NCBI GenBank assembly: GCA_045636265.1
Contig: JAZTXD010000185.1
Span: 1-63,502 of the forward strand
DNA: 63,502 bases
Source: Flemingiibacterium sp045636265
GTDB lineage: Bacteria; Bacillota; Clostridia; Oscillospirales; CAG-272
Direction: 5' to 3'
Part shown: piece by piece, positions 58,518 through 63,502 of the stretch
Layout: every line of letters starts with the position of its first letter
Position numbering within the stretch: the stretch's first letter is position 1
The notes under the pieces: generated by a model
Database searches by the model: none
The model's input: the letters and a program-made list of their open reading frames with translations, nothing else
What the model was told of the DNA's origin: nothing
Position numbers and translations under genes: made by a program

Positions 58518-59540
58518 TTATCTCTGAACTCTGCCGGATGCGTTTCCGCCTGCAAGAGCTTCAACCTCAGCTACAGACATAAGATTGAAGTCGTGCTCAA
58601 TGGAGTGCTTGAGGCAGGAAGCCGCAACTGCGAAGTTTATTGCCTTCTGGTCATCGTAGTCACAGAGGAGCGCGTATATAAGACCGCCGCCGAAGCTGTC
58701 GCCGCCGCCAACGCGGTCAACGATATGTACAAGATACTTCGGAGAGAAGGAAGCCTTGCCATCCGAATAAAGCATAGCCGCCCACTCGTTGTCCGACGCG
58801 GAAATGCTTCCGCGAAGGGTGATAGCAACCTTTTCGAAACCGAACTTTTCGGTGAGCTGACGCGCAACGCTGATGTAACCGTCGTGGTTTACCTTGCCGG
58901 CAGTAAGGTCGGTACCTTCAGCCTCGATGCCGAATACGTCCTTTGCATCCTCTTCGTTTGCAATGCAAACGTCAACATAGGGCATGAGAGTGGACATAAC
59001 AGCCTCTGCTTCTTTGTTTGTCCAGAGCTTCTTGCGGTAGTTGAGGTCACAGCTTATCTTGATGCCAAGCTCCTTTGCCGCCTTGCAAGCTTCAAGACAG
59101 ATTGCAGGCATTTCGCCGCCAAGTGCGGGAGTAATTCCTGTAAAGTGGAACCAATTTGCCCCTTCAAATATCTTCTTCCAATCGAAATCGGATGCGGTAG
59201 CCTTTGCGATAGCGGAGCCTGCGCGGTCGTAGATGACCTTGGAGGCACGCTGGGATGCTCCCTTTTCAACAAAATAGATGCCGAGTCGCTCTCCGCCGCG
59301 AACCATAAGGTCTGTGTCAACACCGAAGCGGCGAAGCTCGTTTATAGCGCTCTGACCGATCTCGTGAGCGGGAACCTTGGATACGAATGCCGCATCCATG
59401 CCGTAGTTTGCAAGCGAAACGGCAACGCTTGCCTCAGCGCCTGCATATGTAGCCTCAAATTTGTCCGCCTGAACGAAACGAAGGTATCCCTCGGGGTTAA
59501 GGCGCATCATTATTTCGCCGAAAGTAATAATTCTTTTCAT
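58518..59540 (-). CDS. kdgK: 2-dehydro-3-deoxygluconate kinase (PfkB family)
   Basis: 340-residue ribokinase-fold kinase. ITFGEIMMRLNP at the start, TYAGAEASVAVSLANYG and the catalytic block DRVGGGDSFGGGL (Asp281 as base; GGGD where most have GAGD) are visible. Together with the aldolase gene 18 bases upstream it phosphorylates 2-keto-3-deoxygluconate to KDPG. This is the lower part of pectin, alginate or uronate breakdown. Most KdgK proteins are 300-340 residues, so the length fits. The ATG has a GGAG ribosome site. Confidence 0.92.
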   Translation of the reverse strand: MKRIITFGEIMMRLNPEGYLRFVQADKFEATYAGAEASVAVSLANYGMDAAFVSKVPAHEIGQSAINELRRFGVDTDLMVRGGERLGIYFVEKGASQRASKVIYDRAGSAIAKATASDFDWKKIFEGANWFHFTGITPALGGEMPAICLEACKAAKELGIKISCDLNYRKKLWTNKEAEAVMSTLMPYVDVCIANEEDAKDVFGIEAEGTDLTAGKVNHDGYISVARQLTEKFGFEKVAITLRGSISASDNEWAAMLYSDGKASFSPKYLVHIVDRVGGGDSFGGGLIYALLCDYDDQKAINFAVAASCLKHSIEHDFNLMSVAEVEALAGGNASGRVQR

Positions 59541-59558
59541 AATATTCTCCTTGTATAT

Positions 59559-60212
59559 TTATGCGTTTTTTACATTGTCAACAAGCTTGCGTGCGGTATC
59601 CGTGAGCTTGTCAAACTCACCTGCGGCAACCCACTTCTTGTTGGCAAGGTTTCCGCCAACGCCAACGCCAATTACACCTGCACGGATGAATTCTGCGGCA
59701 TTATCCTCGTTCACTCCGCCAACGCCCATAAGCTTAACATGGCTGATTGGCGCACATACGCCCTTTATGTATGCAGTACCGAGCGCTCCCACTGGGAACA
59801 GCTTTACGAAGTCTGCTCCAGCATAGTGTGCGGTGAGTATTTCGGTAGGGGTAAGTGCGCCGGGCATGGAAACGAGCCCAAGCTCCACGGTGCGTCGGAT
59901 TACATCCACATTTGTATCGGGCGAGATCATATATTTCGCGCCTGCAGCAGCAGCCATATCAACAATCTCGGTTGATACTACAGTACCTGCGCCAACGCAA
60001 AGTCTGTCGCCGAAATGCTCACAGAGCTTCTTGATATTTGCACAGGTTTTCTCGTGCGGTGTGGAGCCGTTCGCGCTGTAGGTTATCTCGATAAGGCGGA
60101 TTCCGCCCTCGTAGAGAGCCTCGGCAGTCTGTATAATCTTGTCGCCGGGGATGCCGCGCAGTATCGCAATTACTTTGTGCTCTTCAATGGCACTTATTAT
60201 TTTGTCTTTCAT
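59559..60212 (-). CDS. kdgA: KDPG/KHG aldolase
   Basis: 217-residue class I aldolase (Eda family). KVIAILRGIP (13-22), Glu42 in IEITYS, and the Schiff-base lysine K137 in DFVKLFPVGALG are intact. It splits 2-keto-3-deoxy-6-phosphogluconate into pyruvate and glyceraldehyde 3-phosphate and may also cleave 4-hydroxy-2-oxoglutarate. It is the first gene of the kdgA-kdgK pair and is divergent from an AraC regulator with 156 bases between. Confidence 0.94.
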   Translation of the reverse strand: MKDKIISAIEEHKVIAILRGIPGDKIIQTAEALYEGGIRLIEITYSANGSTPHEKTCANIKKLCEHFGDRLCVGAGTVVSTEIVDMAAAAGAKYMISPDTNVDVIRRTVELGLVSMPGALTPTEILTAHYAGADFVKLFPVGALGTAYIKGVCAPISHVKLMGVGGVNEDNAAEFIRAGVIGVGVGGNLANKKWVAAGEFDKLTDTARKLVDNVKNA

Positions 60213-60304
60213 ATACTTGTCTTCCTTTCCGATGGCAGTCGCGCCTTCAGTTTAAGTATAATATTTAATTTTATCAATGTATATGGTTTATTTCACTTTT
60301 GATA

Positions 60305-60333
60305 TTGACAATCCTGCTAAAATGAGCTAATAT
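60305..60333 (+). promoter_or_regulatory. promoter of the AraC regulator at 60369
   Basis: TTGACA, 17 bases, TAATAT, 36 bases before the ATG. A divergent kdgA -10 (TATACT on the minus strand near 60255) has only a weak -35. Confidence 0.6.
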
Positions 60334-60368
60334 ATAGGTAGTAAATCATCTTAAACTTGGGGGCGCAG

Positions 60369-61160
60369 ATGAACACACTGTTTGAGCACTACATCAAAAC
60401 GGAAGATATCACCTTCAAATACGCCAGAGGCAGAAGCGCCAAATTTGGCAAGGAGTTTCACGTTTTCCACGAGATCATTCTTTTCATGGGCGGAAGCGCG
60501 GAGTTTATCACCGAAAGCATTCACACCAAAATAGCCCCGGATTCACTCATCGTAATTCCAAAGGAAACCTATCATCAGGTCGCAATTCACGCAAGACAAG
60601 AGGACTATTGCCGCTGTCTTATCAATTTTTACGATATCCCCGAGCTAGCTGGGCTTACCGCTAAAGCCATGAAGCATCCGATAATCATAAAGGCGGACAA
60701 GGATACCGCGTATCTCTTTGAAAAGCTTATCAAAAATCTTTCCGACAGCAGTGCAGACAAGCTTCTTTATTCCGTTTTGGTTTTGCTGCTGTCTGAAATC
60801 GCAGAAAAAAGCAACACGCAGATATCCGAAAACTCCCAGAGCACCTATGTAACAAATGCGGTCAAATACATAAACAACAACATTACAAGGAAAATCACAG
60901 TTGACGAAATTGCGAAGGAATGTATGATATCCCCCTCTTCTCTTTCGCATGTTTTTAGGAAAGAGATGAATATTCCGCTGTACAAATTCATAATAAAGAA
61001 GCGGCTCATAAACGCTTATCACAAGATCATGGCCGGCGAAGCGGCGACTGTTGCCGCAATGGAATGCGGTTTTGCAGATTATTCGGGATTTTATAAGCAA
61101 TACAAAAAAATGTTCGGCATATCCCCGTCCGAAAAAATAAAAGGATTCAATAAGCAGTAA
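60369..61160 (+). CDS. AraC-family transcriptional regulator
   Basis: 263 residues. An N-terminal cupin sensor domain (about 15-100; EFHVFHEIILFMGG, IVIPKETYHQV) is followed by a C-terminal double helix-turn-helix (165-262; ITVDEIAKECMISPSSLSHVF, AAMECGFADYSGFYKQYKK). Divergent from kdgA-kdgK, it probably controls them in response to a sugar acid. The gene at 63159 encodes a close paralogue of the sensor domain. GGGGGCGC precedes the ATG at short spacing. Ended by a strong terminator. Confidence 0.9.
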   Translation: MNTLFEHYIKTEDITFKYARGRSAKFGKEFHVFHEIILFMGGSAEFITESIHTKIAPDSLIVIPKETYHQVAIHARQEDYCRCLINFYDIPELAGLTAKAMKHPIIIKADKDTAYLFEKLIKNLSDSSADKLLYSVLVLLLSEIAEKSNTQISENSQSTYVTNAVKYINNNITRKITVDEIAKECMISPSSLSHVFRKEMNIPLYKFIIKKRLINAYHKIMAGEAATVAAMECGFADYSGFYKQYKKMFGISPSEKIKGFNKQ

Positions 61161-61165
61161 TCTTC

Positions 61166-61214
61166 AAAAAGAATCATCTGCCGCCAGTTTTGGTAGCGGC
61201 AGATGATTCTTTTT
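61166..61214. terminator. bidirectional terminator between AraC and the alcohol dehydrogenase
   Basis: A perfect 19-bp stem from AAAAAGAATCATC to GATGATTCTTTTT with an 11-base loop. T-runs on both strands. Confidence 0.92.
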
Positions 61215-61238
61215 ATGTGAGGTTTATATTTGGAGCGT

Positions 61239-62261
61239 TTATTCAGATACCTTTAAGAGTACCTTCATGGTATTGGTCTGACCGCTGATGATCTCCTGGA
61301 ATACAGCCTGACCTTCAGACAGGGGCTTAACATGAGAGATTACGGGAGCGAGCTTTTCGCCGTCCTTCGACAGATATGCGATCGCATCCTTATAGTCAAG
61401 ACCGGTGTAAACACGGGTACCGATGATCTGCTGTTCAGCAAAGTTGATAGTGCGAAGATCGATCGGAGCCGGCTCCTTGAATACGCTAAGAAGCAAGATC
61501 TCGCCGCGAACGCCGGTGATGTCTGTCATCATCTTTGCCGCAGGAGCACTTCCGCTTGCTTCAACAAGGATGTCAACACCCTCGTCGTCGTTGTTAGCCC
61601 AGATGTATTCCTTTACGTTATCGGTAAGGGGATTGAGAACGGTAAGACCGAGCGCCTTTGCCATTTCGATACGCTGTGCGTTGGTTTCGATGCAGAAAAG
61701 CTTGGATACGCCGCTGTCCTTGAGCATAAGTGCGCTCAGAAGTCCCATCGGGCCAAGGCCGATAACAGCCGCAGAACCGTAGAACATCTTCTTGATCATG
61801 CGAAGTCCGTGAACAACAACGGCCGCAGGCTCAATAAGAGTAGCAAGCTTAAAGTCCATATCCTCGGGGAGCTTTAAGAGACAGCTCTCGGGAATAGCGG
61901 CATATTCAGCCATACCGCCGTCGGTGTCGATGCCGTAGAAACGGAGAGTTTTGCATACGTGTGTATTACCTGCAAGGCAAGCGCGGCAGCGTCCGCAGAA
62001 GTAAAGCGGATTTACAACTACCTTATCGCCAACAGCAAGATTGGTGTTCACACCCTCGCCGATTGCCTCAACGGTACCAGTGAACTCATGACCCATGATA
62101 AGGGGAGTTTTTGCTCTGGGATGCTTGCCGAGATATATGCTCACGTCAGAGCCGCAGATGCCGGCATAAGCAACCTTTATAAGCACCTTACCCGCATAAT
62201 CGGGCATGTCGCGCTCAACAAACTCTACTTTTTCTTTTTCTGTCCAAACTAAAGCTTTCAT
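61239..62261 (-). CDS. zinc-dependent alcohol/polyol dehydrogenase
   Basis: 340 residues of the medium-chain dehydrogenase family. GICGSDVSIYLG has the catalytic-zinc Cys, GHEFTGTVEAIGEGV the His-Glu pair, and CGRCRACLAGNTHVC the four structural-zinc cysteines. VIGLGPMGLL is the NAD-binding glycine motif. It follows kduD by 17 bases, so it should act in the same sugar-acid route, perhaps oxidising or reducing a hexonate or polyol. Resemblance to threonine, sorbitol and galactitol dehydrogenases does not fix the substrate. Confidence 0.88.
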   Translation of the reverse strand: MKALVWTEKEKVEFVERDMPDYAGKVLIKVAYAGICGSDVSIYLGKHPRAKTPLIMGHEFTGTVEAIGEGVNTNLAVGDKVVVNPLYFCGRCRACLAGNTHVCKTLRFYGIDTDGGMAEYAAIPESCLLKLPEDMDFKLATLIEPAAVVVHGLRMIKKMFYGSAAVIGLGPMGLLSALMLKDSGVSKLFCIETNAQRIEMAKALGLTVLNPLTDNVKEYIWANNDDEGVDILVEASGSAPAAKMMTDITGVRGEILLLSVFKEPAPIDLRTINFAEQQIIGTRVYTGLDYKDAIAYLSKDGEKLAPVISHVKPLSEGQAVFQEIISGQTNTMKVLLKVSE

Positions 62262-62278
62262 TGTATGTGCCCTCCTAA

Positions 62279-63025
62279 TTACTTAACCATATATCCGCCG
62301 TCAACGGGGATGATAGCGCCGCATACATAGTCGCTGGCATGGGATGCGAGGAATACTGTGAGTCCCTTCATGTCGTCAGGCTTACCCCAACGTCCTGCGG
62401 GAATACGTGCGCTGATCTGCTCAAATCTGGTGGGATTGTTGATAAGCGCGGTGTTGAGGTCTGTTTCCATGTAGCCGGGAGCGATAGCGTTTACGTTGAT
62501 GCCCTTGCCTGCCCACTCGTTAGTGAGAGCCTTGGTGAGCTGTCCCACGCCGCCCTTGGAAACCGCATAAGCCGGAACGGTCTGTCCGCCGAAGAAGGTG
62601 AGCATGGATGCAACGTTGATGATCTTGCCGTAGCCCTTCTCAAGCATAACCTTTCCTGCCTCCTGGCAGAGAATCCATACGGAATTAAGGTTAACATTAA
62701 GTACTGCTTCCCAGTCCTCATAGGGGAACTGTTCAGCAGGATGACGGTGAATTATACCTGCGCAGTTAACGAGAATATCAAGATCTCCGCCGAGAAGTGC
62801 AAGGCTCTCGTTGAATGCGCGGTAGTTTTCCTCCTTGATGCCAAGGTCAGCGCGAACGCCCTTGCAGGAGAGCTTCGCCGCAGCTTCATTCACGCGCTCG
62901 GAAGCGCCGATGATTACCACATCGCAGCCGGCCTCAACAAGAGCCTCTGCCATGCTGTAACCAAGGCCGCGTGTACCGCCTGTTACAATAGCTTTTTTGC
63001 CTGTAAGATCAAACATGTTGTTCAT
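62279..63025 (-). CDS. kduD: 2-dehydro-3-deoxy-D-gluconate 5-dehydrogenase
   Basis: 248-residue short-chain dehydrogenase. The cofactor loop is TGGTRGLG (15-22) and the catalytic residues are Ser140, Tyr153 and Lys157. SMLTFFGGQTVPAYAVSKGG, NAIAPGYMETDLN and RIPAGRWG are KduD-type signatures. KduD interconverts 3-deoxy-2,5-hexodiulosonate and 2-keto-3-deoxygluconate, linking unsaturated uronates to kdgK/kdgA. The isomerase kduI is not in the window. It is the first gene of a two-gene transcript with the alcohol dehydrogenase. Confidence 0.92.
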   Translation of the reverse strand: MNNMFDLTGKKAIVTGGTRGLGYSMAEALVEAGCDVVIIGASERVNEAAAKLSCKGVRADLGIKEENYRAFNESLALLGGDLDILVNCAGIIHRHPAEQFPYEDWEAVLNVNLNSVWILCQEAGKVMLEKGYGKIINVASMLTFFGGQTVPAYAVSKGGVGQLTKALTNEWAGKGINVNAIAPGYMETDLNTALINNPTRFEQISARIPAGRWGKPDDMKGLTVFLASHASDYVCGAIIPVDGGYMVK

Positions 63026-63059
63026 ATTATTTTCTCCTTTTTAATATGATTTTTTCTTT

Positions 63060-63088
63060 ATTGTAGCATATCTAAAAGGCAATGTAAA
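63060..63088 (-). promoter_or_regulatory. promoter of kduD and the dehydrogenase
   Basis: On the minus strand TTTACA, 17 bases, TACAAT, 35 bases before the ATG. It is back-to-back with the regulator promoter at 63110, with 21 bases between the two -35 elements. Confidence 0.7.
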
Positions 63089-63109
63089 TTGAAAATATAA
63101 CAAAGTATA

Positions 63110-63138
63110 TTGACAATTCGGTAAAAATATTATATAGT
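63110..63138 (+). promoter_or_regulatory. promoter of the second AraC regulator
   Basis: TTGACA, 17 bases, TATAGT, 21 bases before the GTG start. Confidence 0.8.
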
Positions 63139-63158
63139 AATTATAGGAGGTGATATGC

Positions 63159-63502
63159 GTGAAAAATATATTCTCAAAATATGTAACCGACGAATGGATA
63201 GTATACAAGCACGCAAGGGGAACCAGCGCGGCGCTTGAGCGGGAATTTCACGATTTTCATGAAATTCTTCTTTTTGTGGGCGGCAACACCACTTTCCTTT
63301 CCGAGGAAAAGCATATTCCCCTCTCTCCCTACCAGATAGTGATAATCCCGAAGAAAACTTACCACCAATTCACCAACATCACTGATGAAAACTACCACAG
63401 ATGCGTGTTCAGCTTTTACGATATTCCTATGTTTGAGGAGCTGATAGAAAAGTGCATGCACAGCCCCAGGGTAATCGAAGCCGGCAGTGAGCAGCGGCAG
63501 TT
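63159..63502 (+). CDS. AraC-family regulator, sensor domain only (3' end outside window)
   Basis: The frame opens with GTG at 63159 behind AGGAGGTGA and runs to the window edge (114 codons). EFHDFHEILLFVGG, IVIIPKKTYHQF and CVFSFYDIP align closely with the cupin sensor of the regulator at 60369, so the two are paralogues. The DNA-binding half should follow outside. An ATG at 63155 is in another frame that soon stops. Divergent from kduD, it is the likely regulator of that unit. Confidence 0.82.
   Translation, partial: MKNIFSKYVTDEWIVYKHARGTSAALEREFHDFHEILLFVGGNTTFLSEEKHIPLSPYQIVIIPKKTYHQFTNITDENYHRCVFSFYDIPMFEELIEKCMHSPRVIEAGSEQRQ

Noticed and set aside
58500..59975. 491-codon plus-strand frame across kdgK and kdgA
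   Set aside because: It is antisense to two enzymes with intact active sites and overlaps the symporter's terminator.

Overview
The window looks like a chromosome segment of a gut- or rumen-type Clostridia (Firmicutes), probably an uncultured Oscillospirales- or Christensenellales-like lineage. By eye the G+C is near 50 %. Gram-positive marks include strong GGAGG ribosome sites, the murB-rapZ-whiA and nusB-xseAB-ispA-tlyA-nadK-argR-recN gene orders, an SLH-anchored surface protein, a dockerin protein, and small lipoproteins of DUF families common in gut Clostridia. The species cannot be fixed from the sequence alone. No rRNA, tRNA, CRISPR array or intact insertion sequence was seen.

Layout. 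1-553: the start of a minus-strand phage tail-like gene that runs off the left edge. 846-6297: metallo-hydrolase, gltX, glnS and metY. 6298-6919: a gene-free mosaic of palindromic repeats. 6920-11828: secA and two related membrane proteins. 11871-16333 (minus): two small exported proteins, TspO and a class A PBP. 16460-20846 (minus): dnaE with a small membrane protein. 21131-33992 (minus): a compact run of 15 genes from nusB to whiA behind one strong promoter, covering transcription, DNA repair, isoprenoid, NADP, arginine control, tyrosyl-tRNA and cell-wall functions.

34313-47574 is mostly cell-surface biology: an SGNH hydrolase with a DUF4358 lipoprotein, a 924-residue SLH protein, a BspA-type leucine-rich-repeat protein ending in a dockerin, and a large secreted glycosidase-like protein. 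Mixed in are a YbjQ-type protein, glycerate kinase and an mtnA-aldolase pair for methylthioribose/deoxyribose salvage. 47760-52291 is an ABC-2 export operon with a 498-residue membrane-anchored partner of unknown function. 52292-53020 holds a decayed gene end, a 22-bp perfect palindrome and the putP promoter.

53021-63502 combines transport and sugar-acid metabolism: PutP, a protein fusing a sialidase-type beta-propeller to an AraC DNA-binding domain, an Lrp-type regulator with an AGCS alanine symporter, and a 2-keto-3-deoxygluconate block (kdgA-kdgK and kduD-alcohol dehydrogenase) interleaved with two paralogous AraC regulators. The most unusual item is the propeller-AraC fusion at 54578-56272. 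Its promoter carries a perfect 10-bp inverted repeat, suggesting an intracellular sugar-sensing, self-regulating transcription factor. Most single-gene promoters match sigma-A consensus with exactly 17-bp spacing, so transcript starts are unusually easy to predict here.
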